Shown: positions 36,175-48,954, numbered from the stretch's first letter. The stretch: 64,000 bases of DNA from Sclerodactyla briareus (GCA_026419785.1 JAODTK010005925.1:67501-131500); one strand, 5' to 3'. Notes: generated by a model from the sequence alone, not told the origin. Translations and numbers: made by a program.

Positions 36175-37855
36175 GTGGCTCCAGGGTCTCTCATGAGGAT
36201 TTTGTCCTTCCTGACCCTTTCACTAAACGAATTTATGCAGCACATAATCCCGGAGCTCAATGCGCTGAATAGAAACAATGAAATAGAACAATGATCACCA
36301 TGAACTTGCTGGAAGAAATTTCGTCCTGACAAGGACTTGGACGACCGTCAATGCCGTTAGGATTGGCTTTCATAGACCAGCGTGCCAAAGCTATATGTGA
36401 TTTATCAGCTTCACTGTAAGGCACATTGTGAATAAAGCATACCATTTTGACAGCAAACACTATAGCGCGGCTATTCTGCGTAAAATGGAGATGGGTCTTC
36501 TCTATGATATATACCTGGGTCAACTATAATTAAGTAAATAATTTATTAGTAAAATAGCAATAGGGGAGAAAAAAAGCCTTTTTGCAGTTACAATCGCTGG
36601 CTGCGCTGCGCGCTACTTATAAGTCGGAGCATTGCCATGGACAGGCGCGAGCTAAGTACATACATACAGTATAGTTCTGGCTAGTCAGTTCGATCGATTC
36701 TAGTCTAGTCTTGAAGTGATGTGGATTAGTTTGATACCATCTGCAGACTGTGCTGCGATTATTTCGAGTAATTTAATTTCATTCTACACCGGGACATTAT
36801 TATTTTCTGACTAAGGGAGAACTCTCTACAGTGTACCTCAAGGTGTCTTGTTGTTTTTTGATGACTTACTCAGTGGCATTGCGCAATGCTACTTTCCGTC
36901 AAGTTATTTGTTAATGAATTGCATGTTAGGCACGCGCCGGATTCGCTATACAACATATCGGATACTCAACAGTCCAGCTTTCCACTACGAGTGTAGTCGC
37001 CATGCTAGACTGGGTAAAGTAAGACCTGGTTTACAAGGAGCTCCGTAACGTATATACCGTGGAATTAAAACCCTGTGTTTGGCACTGGAATGCCCTCAAT
37101 CCATGTTCCAATCAACGGAAAGCTGAATATTTTTCCCCCTCAACAAAAGACCCTGTGAGTTGGTGGCAGTATTCCCAAACAAAATACTATTTGCTACCAA
37201 CAACAAAATCACGGTTAAGAAGGCAATCGTCCGCCTCCATGAACACATTGCATGAGGATTAAGGATCATATCAGTGTTGTAGGCTTTCTATAAACCTAAC
37301 TGCAAGCCTCATCACTTTTATGGTATGCCGATTTTAGTATCCAAAGAAGCAATATACTTTGGAACAAACTTCAGGTTTGGGTGTAATTGATTCGAGAATC
37401 AAATGAAAACAAGTATAAACATTTTAGTGTTCAGCCATGAATTGACTCTCTATGACTTTCTAATGAGCCAAGCCAGGGTTGGTACTAGAGAACTTCCATG
37501 ATTACCCCATCCATCTGATAGTATATTTTACCCCGATGAAGAAAATACTCTCCCGTTGCAATCGTCAAACTCTCCAAAGTTTCCTTTGATTAGTCTAGGT
37601 GTGAGTCATGTTTATACAAATAATCACAAACAATGTCATTAGTCTCATTGACATTCAAAGGAATATTTTGTAAGCAATGACATGGATGTAAGATGCGTTA
37701 CATTGAATAGAGATTTCAAGTTTCCATGCCGTGTATTTCGTTCCTTTTTGTCCGTTTGTAATGTGTCCCTTAAGCATGCATTGTCAGGTGGTAGTAGCAT
37801 GGTAGGTCCATGTATATACATTTAGCCCCTATAATTACGTACATTTCAGTGACAG
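36175..37855. other. No recognisable gene
   Basis: Short frames only. Nothing beyond AT-rich unique-looking DNA. Confidence 0.4.
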
Positions 37856-38118
37856 TTGCAAATGGAAAATACGATTCTTTATTTAAAATTGCACCAAACA
37901 GACATAAATGCCAGCCCGGGGGCTTCTGCAAGAATAACAGCCCCATCAAGAAAAGGACATTTGTTTTTGCCAGTCCCCCTAGAATTAGTCATTAATATCA
38001 GCGACAATGATATATCCCGCAGAGCTTTCAAGTGGGATTTTACAGTTATTCAAGAAGGATTCCACAGATGCCGACGTGGTGTGCGGTATGAATGTGAATA
38101 TCAAGTTTTACTAGAGAG
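37856..38118 (+). other. Candidate exon, unknown product
   Basis: An open frame runs without interruption between a possible acceptor (ACATTTCAGTGACAG, ending at 37855) and a possible donor (GAGAG/GTAGATG at 38119). It would encode about 87 residues, LQMENTILYL to EYQVLLE, with a basic cysteine-containing stretch FHRCRRGVRYECEYQVL near the end. I recognise no domain. Frames of this length occur by chance, so this stays weak. Confidence 0.2.
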
Positions 38119-39377
38119 GTAGATGTTTTAGTTTAGGAGGGATTAAAGTGTGTAAAAATTTAGGAGGGCCATAATATCTAGCAATTCCTGAATGAGAACA
38201 TTATATCTGCTCTATGAGGAAGATACAAAAGACAATTGTACTCGCATGGTTCCGCTATTCGGCTGCCAAGTCGCACCCCGAATCCGCACCTGTAGAATCC
38301 CAGCCTAATAGTATAGATTTTTCTTTTTTTTTCAGATCGCTCAGTACCATTGGGATGATACCACGTATCGCACACAAGGGAGGTGTTGCTACTCGCTGTT
38401 TGTTTACACTACAATAACGTTTACTAGCATATTGTATGCCTCTAATTTAAGAAACAAAAGGCAATCGCTAGTATTTTCTTATGATAATACAAGAAACTGA
38501 TGGCAATGAGCCACCTACTCCTCACGAGAACCAACTTGAGAATAGAAGAAAGACCACTTGAATTTATAGATACTTGCTGCTAAAATAGTGGGGGCTATGT
38601 GCGCTTCTAGGAAGAACTAATCACCGTTACTGGCGGTAGTACCATATACCCAATCACAACTATTCATGGTCTGACATCGGGGGCGAGCGGATTTTACCGA
38701 TACCACAGCTGTTTCTGTAAGACAGTCTTTCAATGAAGATTCGAAATTCGTGAGCTACCTTCCCAGTCACAATCGAAAATGATGGAGTCACTGCAGCGTC
38801 GTAGAATGACTTTTGCAATTAAAGAGATTCATCATCGATTGGACATTTGATCCACCTTTTCAAACAGTTCTTCGTAAATGGTAACTAGTTTGTCGTGGTC
38901 TTGAAATTGACCCCTTTTATCGATGAGGTACCTAGATAGGAAAAGAGTATAACAGTCAACGAAGTAACTTCCAAACAGTCGTATGTGACCGCGAGGTTGC
39001 ACTCACAATAAATTTTAAAAAAAAAAATTAGCGGCTCGTCGCCGTAGTATCACTTATGGATACGAATACACGTACAGTAGTTGAACATCTTATTACAGGT
39101 ATTGTAGGCAGATTGGCTCAGTCCATTGGCAGCCCGATGACTCTTTCGCAGTGCTGATGGAAAATCCGTGTCTCCTGGAACGTGCCACGCACTCATGTGT
39201 TAAAGTGGAAACCCTGTGAAGTGTAGTGTAGCGATGCACGTGGCAGCTCTATGGGAGCCCAACCCCCCCCCCCCCCAGGGGACGTTCGACTATATTCCCC
39301 GTGTGAAGCCTAATGTTATGCTTAATATCATTACGAACGCTCCATGTCTCCGACCGGGAAAAGTGATCTATAAGATT
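38119..39377. other. No recognisable gene; C tract
   Basis: Holds a C14 tract (39263-39276). No coding or repeat signal recognised. Confidence 0.4.
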
Positions 39378-39385
39378 CTTATTAA

Positions 39386-39443
<58 letters not shown>

Positions 39444-39466
39444 TTATTATTATTATTATTATTATG

Positions 39467-39508
<42 letters not shown>

Positions 39509-39509
39509 T
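39378..39509. repeat. (ATT)n microsatellite
   Basis: About 130 bp of ATT units with GTATT and TTTT interruptions. Unlike the tract at 34.4 kb, no LINE remnant was seen beside it. Confidence 0.95.
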
Positions 39510-42500
39510 CAGATAGTTTCGCGTTAATAACATCTACTTTCCTATGCCGATGAAAACGACCGCTGTCGTCGAGGGGTTACATTGAACAGTCAACCTCTTT
39601 ACATTCAATTAAGGGAAGTTCATGAAACCCGCTTTGAGATTGATGGCAATAGTCACTAAGGAAACCATTCCCAATACTCTGGTGTATCCCTGGATGCCGC
39701 TGCAATGCGTGATATAAAATCCAGTGTTGAGAGTTTCGTCTGTGGTGGAGTTCCCATGAAGCATTATATTTCAGGGCGTTCATTACTTCTCAACATGTTA
39801 CAAACAAAAGGACGCTCTTGATTTCTACGACCCTCTCACATTATTGAAACTAAGTTAGGATGTAAGGGTAATGATCACTAAAAACAGTGCTCAGAGAAGT
39901 CTTGGAACGATTCTGAGTATTCATTAGGTTTGTGGAAGTAGACCCCGCTGTAGTTAAATAAATAACACTGATCACGAACTTCCCTGCAATCTCTCGAGGT
40001 TGTTGGTAGAAGAAATAGGAGAAATCGGCCAATGGGCACAATAGGAGGATAGCGGGTATAACGCTGCGTGAAGTTCAAAAATAGTTGAACACTCTATCTC
40101 GCAACACCCTGTGGTCTAATAACTACCGATTTCCCCTCTTGATAATCTAGAGATCAGCTGTAAACCGCCTTCAAGAATATTTCGAACGTAGAAACGCGCT
40201 ACGAAAGTACCGTATATTAACGAATCCAGATCGCATATATTATGAGGAATGTCATAATTGGTAGAGATTCAACCATGAGCAATCATTAGTGGCCCACGTC
40301 TTCTGGAATAGGTCCAAGAACTCATCATCTCGTCATGTTGTGTAATGTTATGCCGACCCCTAATTTTCTGAGTACTATATTGGGCTCACCGCGCCTTCTA
40401 TCCTGGACGCAATACTTCTTATGCCACTGTATCGTCTTCTTGTCCCTTCAACACTGTTCAACGGAATGTCAACGAAGCGGCAATTCCCCCCTCTCCTGAA
40501 CTGAAGAGAAACTTTCTATATTGGCTATGAATTTTTTCTTAGCCAGCCTGAAGATGTTATTAACAAGCCCGTTGCCTGCCTTGTCACGTAACCCTATTAC
40601 GACGCTGATTGGATGTATATATTATTTTCAGCTTCGCACTGTCAACTTTCTGTCATAGGCTGTAGGTCGATACGCACTTGGGAGCCTTGCCCCTCGCCGA
40701 TTCCCCTTCGCTCCTCCCATGCTCCACCTATTCTACTTACGTGAGAGCACACGACGGGATAGCTGAATTAAAATTTATAACATGTGTGTGTCGCCTGTTC
40801 ATTGGATGGTAAAGTCACATGTTTGAATAAGAAGCTCTGACTGGTGAAAATTATGTGATATCTTTTGGCAAGGGAAAGTCGCCTGTCAGCGATCATAGCC
40901 AGACAACAGAAATAAGAGATTGAGATTCGGATTGTGGCCGTGCACGGGAGTGGCTCATTTTATCAGGTATTTGTATACATACACTTGTAATTTACAGATA
41001 ATTTGAACGAGTTGGGAATCATCACGAATAAACGTGTAAGCAACGTACAGTTTTATTGTGGACATTCATTCATAATTTCATTCAGAAGGGTTCTTTGGAG
41101 GTTTGTTTTTTTGCTTTATCGTCTTCGATTTCAAAGGTTCAGCTAGCGTCCAAGACTGCCAGGACATAACCGGCAGACAGACCTCCCTCAAGTCGTATCT
41201 TGGCGGAAGCTACTGAATGCCAAGCGCGTTTCTGAGAATGTTTGTCCTTGGGGATGGGGACGGGGTGGGAGGGTGGTGTGGGTTGAGGTCGTGGTAATCC
41301 TGGTGAGAAGTACTCCCTCCTAAATGGCCTCGCTCGGGCCCTTCCCTTGGGTTTGGGGCACTGGGTACAATTTATGGGCTCTAGACACTGCTGCTGTCAA
41401 ATATTTGCAAACTAATCAGCTTGCACAAACCTGTCCGAACTGCCCCCCCCCCCCTTAAAAAAATGTGTTAAACTTCATTGATCACTCGGGTTATGGGGGG
41501 GGGGGGGTGTTCTGACCCCCACCTCCGCCGTGGTACGCCACTGCTCAATACTGGACATGGCTCCCAACCCCAATTCACGACAATACCTCAATTAACCATG
41601 ACTAAATTCATGTTGTATTCGGGCTTTGGACGGGTACATGTGTCCTTTTCCGGACAAATCGGCATGGCGGATTGAACCGGGGCCAGAGAAAGCTGTAGGG
41701 TCACCATGATAAAGAAAACCGACAGTGTGTGATTCCAACGTGGTAATCTCAACCAAACTCCTAATATTCGTATAATTATGGACAATTTCTGAACGGATCC
41801 CCAACGAATGTCGCACTATGAAAGTTTCTGTTTTTCTCATATTCAGTTCGCGAAGATCGGAATAAACTTTCTACAGAGCCAAATACATATTGTGTAAATA
41901 TTAATGTGGATTGGAAGCAACCAACAATGAAAGGCAATAATAAACAAGGCAGTAGCACTGCCTAACGACTGCGAATCACGCAATGAATTATATGGGACAA
42001 TGACAAGATGCTGGGTGCTGCATTTTTCATGGTCTTCCCGTATGGTGAGTTCTCTTCTCAAAGGAACTTTTTCGCTTTCGTACCCATGTGATTTCAGGAT
42101 CTATTCGAGCCACGCATGACCCATCTCATTGTGGCTCTACCCTGCTCAGACTGATACTTTCGTCTTCCTGGTGACGAACTGATTAATTATCCTTTTGTCT
42201 TCCTTCCGTTTTGTGTTTTATATAATTTTAGTGACTCTATTGGTGAACGATTATCATCTCCCAACTCTTTTCATAACTGTGAACTGGTTTCTCTTGTCGT
42301 AATAAGACTTCTTCGGTCGTTTTGCGACTAGTTCCCATTACTTGTAACGAACACCACCATAAAGCCAAAGGGCTTAGTGATTCTTCCACTCTTTCTGACA
42401 ACCTATACGTAGACACCAGGACAATGGGAGATTGACAACAGCTCATTATGGTCAACAGAACATCAGCAGAACAAATTTCCCATTTGATCCCAACCAATCA

Positions 42501-42529
42501 ACTAGGGTTCCTATCTCTTGATAAGAAAG
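39510..42529. other. No recognisable gene; paired C and G tracts
   Basis: A C12 tract (41443-41454) is followed 40 bp later by a G13 tract (41495-41507), which could pair in single-stranded DNA. Short overlapping frames only. Confidence 0.4.
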
Positions 42530-43271
42530 CTAGCACACTGAATTCCAGATTTTCAGACCATCGACCCGTGACCTCATATGACCTCTGACCTGACCCCAAA
42601 ACAATAGGTAGGGCTCATGTACTGATTGTGGGGACACACCTACATGTCTGAGGGCTCATCAATCAGTGAATTTGAGATATCATGTTTACAGCCAAAATTG
42701 GGCAAATATCGACTATTCTCAAATTTTGGACCAAAATTCACCCCCGGACTAAACCAAAAACCAAGGGTTTCCTGCCTCTCCCCATATAAAAGCTACACAC
42801 GAAATTTCCACCTTATCGACGACTGACTATTTTGGGTTACATAGATTCGACCACATTTTGACCTTCGGGTGACCTCAGAGGATCCTGTTTCCTGACCCCA
42901 AGACAATAGGAAATCATGTACTCATCATGAGGTAACCATATCCCACGTATGAACTTCTCCATCCAAGTGGGGTCGGGTTTATCGTGATAACGAGCTGAAA
43001 TTGGCCAAAATTATATCCAGTTTTTCACAATTATCAATTTTTGACCCCCCATTTACACCAAAACATAGGGTTTTTTGTACTCCTCATGAGAAAGCGGCAT
43101 ACCGAGCTTCAACCAGATCAGACCATCAGACTCTTGACCTCTGTTGCCCTCAGATGACCTGCGAACTGAAAACGGAGGAGACATGACTCATATACAAAGT
43201 ATTAACTTTATCATCCAAGCGGGGTGAGTTATCGGTTTTAACAAGGCTAGGCGTCACAACACACACACACC
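42530..43271 (-). repeat. ~300-bp tandem array, minus orientation, ending in CA repeat
   Basis: Three diverged units. Anchors CTGACCCCAAAACAATAGG and CATGTACTCATCATGAGG-type recur near 42590, 42893 and 43185. ATCCAAGTGGGGTCGGGTT near 42962 is the reverse complement of the unit start at 18602. The array ends in AACAAGGCTAGGCGTCAC and a short (CA)n, the inverse of the TG start at 18.3 kb. AGGTCA-type half-sites occur at 42569-42591 and 42859-42875. Confidence 0.75.
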
Positions 43272-45282
43272 ACCAGTCATGATTGCAAAATTCCTTTGAA
43301 TCGTCAAGAATCAAAAAATCTGGACATGTCCCCCTTTTGTTTTTCATTTCTTCTACTACTACTACCTGAAATTGCGCGAGGGCGCGGTCGTAGATTCATG
43401 TCATAAATCTCACAACCCTAAATGAACACAACATCAGACCCATTGTAAACGTAACTTCCTTGAAGCCCCTTACTCAATTTAGCAGGCTAAGTTCTGATGG
43501 TAATATCTCTCTTATTTACCAGGTTATCCAACGTCGTACTGACGTCGACAGAGGAACTAGCTCAACGGGTCGACCATCAACGACTTATACTACTTGCTGA
43601 GTTTCATGCAATTCGCATAAAATACCGACACCTCTTGAACCAAACACATTTAACGTGCCCTGTCTCTATCACTGAGGCACAGGCGATCGCATGGAGGATA
43701 TTATACTACACCCACATCTGTGCGGGATTAGGTTCACTCATTCATAACAGAAGATTGGGAATGGTCCTGATTATGACTGCTTCATCAAGATAATATTGAT
43801 AAATCAGGTCACGTTCTCTCGTAAATATTAGTGAACTAGATGTCGACGCGCCAACAACTAAACTTAATGCCAGAGAGACACACGAATAAAAGGCAGACCC
43901 ACGCCTGAATTCCCCCAGACCAGGCTGGGGCTTCTACTCCGAAAGGTTGGTATTTTACAGTTAGTGCGACTCTCTGTTATGTTCCCCCTTCAAAAAATAG
44001 ATATATGACAAAAGGTTATTGAGAGAAATGTTGATCAGCTGAAACACGTCCATGCAGTCAAAAACACTATATGAGACATAGTTTAGACTGATAGTTCAAA
44101 GAACGATTACGATATCCGTAGTCGAAAATGAAAGTAACGTTCCCACCCCCCCCCCTCCGAAAAAAAAATACACGGCAAGTGGTCTCGTTTCAACTAATTT
44201 ACATTTTATTTCCCAGCAGCGAATTAATAAAACCCGAAGAAATGATCTGAAAATGAAACTCGCAAAACCCGATTTCAGTCAATGCATAGTATTCTTGTGG
44301 AATATACCACTCTTAAAGATCTACTAATTCTCTCTAGTGTATACTTATATGACCTATGCCAATGAAAGAGGGTGGTTTTATGAGTTTTTTCCTTCTCTTC
44401 TCCTAAGTCCTTTTACTTTAATATAGTTATAAACAAACGCGATTGGGTCATATGGAATAATGTTTGTGCATTTTTCTTGAACATGGGGCCCGCAATGGAT
44501 GGTGATAAACGATACAATGGTATCCCACTCCAGTGGAACCATAATAAAAGTAAATGGACGTGGCGTGTTTTCCCATGGGCGCAATCACACCAGCACATAT
44601 ATTTGCGCCCCACACCACATAGGTATTACCGTTTCGTCCCCAAGTCTATATATATACATTTACTATAACGTGACGCAATTTGTGAATTCAAGTACTGGTC
44701 GCTTAGTCTTCTGCAGGTGTGAAAACTTACCTTGTACATCGCCCATTCATTTCTGTTCGTAATGAATAATCTCTTTCAACTATTATGATTGTTTTTGTTC
44801 TGCATTGAATGAAATGTTGAAGTGAGCATGTATAAAGCTGATGAAGTTAACATTTGTAAAGCGCTGCTACTGCGAGATCGTAGCGCTGTACACTAGCTGC
44901 GACACTAAATACAAAAAGAGTTTTAATATTACACCTAAACATGGCCAATAATGACTTCCCTAACGGAACTGGGCAATCTATTTCACATGGAGGGAGCCAA
45001 CCTAGAGGGAACCCCTTGAATAAGCTAGTCAGTGAGGTCATTAATTGTCTGCTAGTTGAGTCGGGTGTTGTCAGGAGCGGTGCGTAATCTAGTCCTGTCA
45101 GGGCAGCACAGTGTTCGAAAATCTGCATTGTAGATAGATATGCATGAATGTATCGTCCATAATATGAGGTTCTTCATTGGTGCCAAACCTGAACATCCAG
45201 TGACATTCACATGATTCCTGCAGCAAGACCGATGCCACACCATGAGCCAGGCTAATTCCATTACTAGTTGACATTTCTCCTG
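43272..45282. other. No supported gene
   Basis: A 98-codon plus frame (43497-43793) has no recognised domain. At 44850-44890, TTGTAAAGCGCTGCTACTGC and TAGCGCTGTACA resemble the 3' tail shared by many LINE/SINE pairs, as at 60625-60665. A C tract lies near 44143-44155. Confidence 0.35.
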
Positions 45283-45720
45283 TCAGTATTCCCCTGTTTG
45301 ATTAACCTTTCTGATCATCCTGTAACCCTTCTGGCACCGTCGTCTCGCTGTAGAGCTAATTCGCGTTCCGGTGGGCAACATTGAACTAGAGGCCTGATTT
45401 GTCCACTGCTGGCCTCCCGTGGCTGGTGGACCTCCAGTGTCGACAGAGGCGCATTCGTGTTCCGATTCCCAGCACCTGGAATTTCTCTTGCCTACCTGCG
45501 TCGTCATCACTCTGGTATGCTGTGTTGTGCACCTCGCCCTCTTCGTCATCGACAACAACCGTGATGACTGGTAGGTCGAGTTATACACCGCCACCATCAC
45601 CCGCCAACTGCTTGTTTGAGACTCTGCGGTTACTTGTTGTTGGTTCTTGGACTCGACGTTGTCTAGAGGAGCCTCCTCTCGGTTCCCTGGAGCGATGATG
45701 ATGAGTGAATTTGGCTTCAA
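45283..45720 (-). other. Uncharacterised 145-codon open frame
   Basis: The longest uninterrupted frame outside retroelements. It starts with MKPNSLIIIAPGNREEAP just downstream (on its strand) of an 18-base A tract, is basic and Ser/Thr-rich, and has scattered cysteines. No domain, signal peptide or membrane segment is visible. Part of it (45440-45600) resembles 58245-58380, where the frame is not conserved. That argues against selection on this protein. The plus strand is also open for 99 codons here. Confidence 0.2.
45440..45600. repeat. Local duplicate, partner at 58245-58380
   Basis: GAGGCGCATTCGTGTTCCG...CACCTGGAAT resembles CAGGCGTATTCGTGCCCCG...CACCTGGAAT at 58259-58293. Similarity fades downstream. 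Confidence 0.5.
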
Positions 45721-46246
45721 CCATTTTTTTTTTTTTTTTTTGGGGGTGGGGGGTTAATCATTTATCCTTTCGATTTCAAGCCGATAGTAATAGAAATATA
45801 ATGTATATATAATGTGTTTACGTTTGTGTCTCCTCGTTAGAAGGATGTCTGAGAATTGCTACATGCTCCACAGGTTTTAACTAGGATTGATTTTGCAGCA
45901 TGCATAAGGGAGAATTTATAAAGGCTTACCTGCGAAGTTTGGTGTAATCAACATTCAGCAGTTCACAAATTCAGCAGATATGTAGCAGACGAGACGGAAA
46001 GACAAACAACGGGGATGACGGAACTCTGTTGTCCAATGGGGACTAGTTAAAGATCCTTATCGAAGTTAACTTTCGTATATATATGGAGGCTGCAAAGAAT
46101 AAGTTGAACAGTTCAATGTAATATGGGCACGTATAGGTAGTATATATGACAGGATGAACCTTATCCTATAGAGAAAATCGCCAAATCGGCGCAGAAAAAC
46201 CCCCCCCCCCCCCCCCTTTGTAGATGAAACAGAAGAAAAGACAAAC

Positions 46247-46337
46247 CTCCGAACGATAAGCACTATTAGGGCCACTGCTGGTAGAATAACCGCCACTACT
46301 GAAATAGCCCATAGAGAACTTGAGCCGGAACGATCAC
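46247..46337 (-). other. Candidate exon with a transmembrane segment
   Basis: On the minus strand a pyrimidine-containing acceptor (ATCGATATTTTTTCAG) precedes a frame entering in phase 1. It reads DRSGSSSLWAISVVAVILP and continues through about 20 hydrophobic residues to VLIVRR. A possible donor is AG/GTTTGT. A phase-1 intron before a single-pass membrane helix followed by basic residues is typical of receptor genes. The flanking exons cannot be identified and the C17 tract at 46200-46216 lies just beyond. Weak but worth noting. Confidence 0.3.
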
Positions 46338-46594
46338 CTGAAAAAATATCGATAAGTAACTCGAAAACACCTTTTTCTTTCTAATAATTTTTTTTTCCCT
46401 CGATTAGAGTATGTTTCCTACTGTGAAAAGTTTGTTTGTGGTGGAAATGCCTATTTCTTTCGCTGATTCTCTGATGTTGTTCCTGCATTCAATATTGCCT
46501 CGATATTAGTGAGGTATTCTTATTGTCTTCGGTGAGTAATAACTTCCTCCTCCCCCCTGAGGGAGTACACCAATTGTACGATTCAACTCCTATT

Positions 46595-47070
46595 GCTATA
46601 CATAATAGGCCTCAGCATTGTGATGGAAATGCATACTGGAACCATTCGACAATAACAAAAAGATCAACTATTACAACCCTTCATATGACGAATTGTGAGC
46701 GAATTATTTTGAACGATTTCAATGAGTTGCCTTGCTTGCAATAATGTTACTGCCATTAAAACAGGTGAAAATGCCTGATACATGTTGATGAATTGCCTGT
46801 TCCTCGTCCTTGGTTCCTACTCAGGTAGTATATCTCCAGAAGAAAGGTTCGTACCTTCAATAACGGGGAAGAGAAGGAGGGGAATCTGTGTGCCATATAC
46901 GAAGTCGGTCAAGCATATATAGCAGCCCAGGAAAAACATGTTATATGTTCTCTGCGATATGATAATCTCCCGTTTGGCACTAACGCGGTCCACTGTGCCC
47001 AGACGAGGGGGGGGGGGGGGGGGTGTTTTAGCTCCGAGTCCTTCTTCACTAAGAAATCCATCCATCGCGG
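46595..47070. repeat. Local duplicate, partner at 55065-55420
   Basis: Collinear blocks: GTTACTG...AAAACAGGTG.AAAT, TACATGTTGATGA, CCTTGGTTCCTACTCAGGTA against CCTGGGTCTTGATCAGGTA, CCCAGACGAGGG and TCCATCGCGGAA. The 46.6-kb copy has gained a G17 tract (47007-47023) inside the shared CAGACGAGGG block. Confidence 0.7.
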
Positions 47071-47349
47071 AAAATCGCTTTCTCAAAGTTCAGTTTGGTT
47101 TAGTTTTGAGGAGATGTCAGAGGATGCAATTCTTGGAAAAACAAAACAAAACAAGAAAGCTAAAAGACTCAGTTATTCCTAATTGATCCTCACTTGAGCA
47201 TTGTCAACGTCTCATGCTTGCAAGACTTACTTCATCATCCAGTGACTTCTTTGGGGTTAACGAGCTAATGCTAACTCAAATGAATAATAAACAAACAAAA
47301 TATCACAATTTCTTCCCTCCCCGAACTGGGCCGTAAACACTTAATCAGT

Positions 47350-48152
47350 TCATGTACCCCCATAAGAAGCTGCTCACCAGAGTACCACTGATCGAACCAG
47401 GTGTCCTGGGCTCATTGTGTCAACGAAAAACTATATCATTTTAACACAATTTATTTTTGCCCCCAAAAAACTGACTCCCCGTTCCCCCCCCCCCCCAACA
47501 AAAAATAGGTTCCCGTAAACCGCATACAAAGGCTGCATACCAAATATCAACCTGATTGAACTAGGCATGCTTCACTTATTGTAGTAAAGAGAGTAATTAG
47601 ACTTGACCTCTCTTGACCTCAAATCACTTTGATCTGACGAACAAAAACAAAGGTCTCATGACACCCATTATGGGACCAACATACGAGGAACTATGAATTT
47701 ATCAGGTCCGGGGGGGTTGACTTAACCATGTATCCCCATTAGAAAGCTGCCATACAGGGAATTGACCTGACCCCAAAACAATATGGACCATGTACTCATG
47801 ACGGGGAATCCACATAACGAGCATGTGCTCCATCCACCCAGGTGAGTTAGATTCGATTGTGTTAACAAGCTGAAATTGCCAAAATATCGAGTTTGTACAA
47901 TTCCCCCCCCCCCCCAAAAAAAAAAGAAACGTTCTTACTCACATTAAAAGCCTATCAGATTTCAGCCAGATTGGACCAGGCATTCTCGTCTTCGTGTTAG
48001 CAAAATTTCGAGATTTCGACTACAGATGACGTCTAACCTGCCTCCAAAACATAGGGATCATGTACTCAATATGAGGAACCCATATACCAAGTATGATCTT
48101 CATCCAATCATGCGGGGTCAATATATTCGATATACAACAAGGCCAGGCGTCA
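47350..48152 (-). repeat. ~300-bp tandem array, minus orientation, abutting (ACAT)n
   Basis: About three diverged units. Anchors CCATGTACTCATGACGGGG, ATCATGTACTCAATATGAGG and GCTGAAATTGCCAAAAT match the 42.5-kb array. It ends in ACAAGGCCAGGCGTCACA, the same terminus as at 43.25 kb, then runs into a tetranucleotide repeat. C13 tracts at 47484-47496 and 47903-47915 sit where the 42.5-kb array has ACCCCCC. A TGACCT direct repeat with 4-bp spacing lies at 47604-47619. Confidence 0.75.
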
Positions 48153-48249
48153 CATACATACATACATACATACATACATACATACATACAGACATACATA
48201 CATACATACATACATACATACATACATACATACATACATACATACATAG
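48153..48249. repeat. (ACAT)n microsatellite
   Basis: About 24 tetranucleotide units with one GACAT variant. On the minus strand it reads (ATGT)n and follows CAATAAACAGGGAAACT, so it serves as the 3' tail of the adjacent LINE. On its other side lies the terminus of the tandem-array element. Confidence 0.95.
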
Positions 48250-48417
48250 TTTCCCTGTTTATTGCATTTTAACCAAAGTAATGAACAATAGACATGATAC
48301 AATACATTGCGGATACAATATAATGCAATATAATGCTTGTTTGAAAGTGAAGTTACAAAGAGTACGCAAATCCATGGCTTCGCATATTAGCCATTAATAG
48401 TGTGGACATCATAGAGC

Positions 48418-48870
48418 CTTAGCCCGTTTTCCACACTTTACTGGACCCATAGAAGCACTAATGCTGGCAAATTTAGCCAAAGCATTACTTTTGGTATTGT
48501 CGAATCCCAGAAAACGCAAGCCTGGGACGACGGGCTTGTGGACACTCCCAAAGCTACCAATGACGAGGACAATAGTTTTACAATATACCTTGTCGTTAGG
48601 TAATAAGATTATTCAATAGTTGATATTTGCGAAACTTAGACTCGTACGTTTTATCATTGAATGCATCAAATGGGTAAGGAACTTCAATGATAAACGATTT
48701 CAAAGTAAGCTAGTCACACAGTAGCAAATCCGGTTTTCGGTGGTGGATGCAATCAAAATTAATATCAGGGCGCAAACCAAACATACCACTAGTGGTAATT
48801 TTGCTTTTATGGATTACAATGTCCGGATGCTTATTATGTATTCCTGTTCAATTATTGACACAATTCTGTC
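48418..48870 (-). pseudogene. LINE restriction-like endonuclease domain remnant
   Basis: Minus-strand reading shows SRHDRIVSIIEQEY, then KPDLLLCD (Pro-Asp codons at 48728-48733), one stop, and SFIIEVPYPFDAFND followed by YESKFRKYQLL. TIVLVIGSFGSVHKPVV and LGFDNTKSNALAKFASISA follow and the domain ends with CGKRAKAL. The PD...E...K residues of the nuclease active site are all still visible. In this LINE group the domain nicks the target DNA. The stop at about 48709-48711 and a frame change near 48600 inactivate it. Confidence 0.7.
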
Positions 48871-48954
48871 ATGCCGAGAGGACATAGCAGTTGCGAAAAG
48901 GCATGCAGCATTCTAGCGTGGGACACATGTCTAAGGATTATTACAGAGAGTAAG

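Noticed and set aside
45283-45720. 145-codon minus frame as a real gene
   Set aside because: The duplicate at 58.2-58.4 kb does not keep the frame, the plus strand is also open, and no domain is visible. Kept only as an uncharacterised frame with low confidence.
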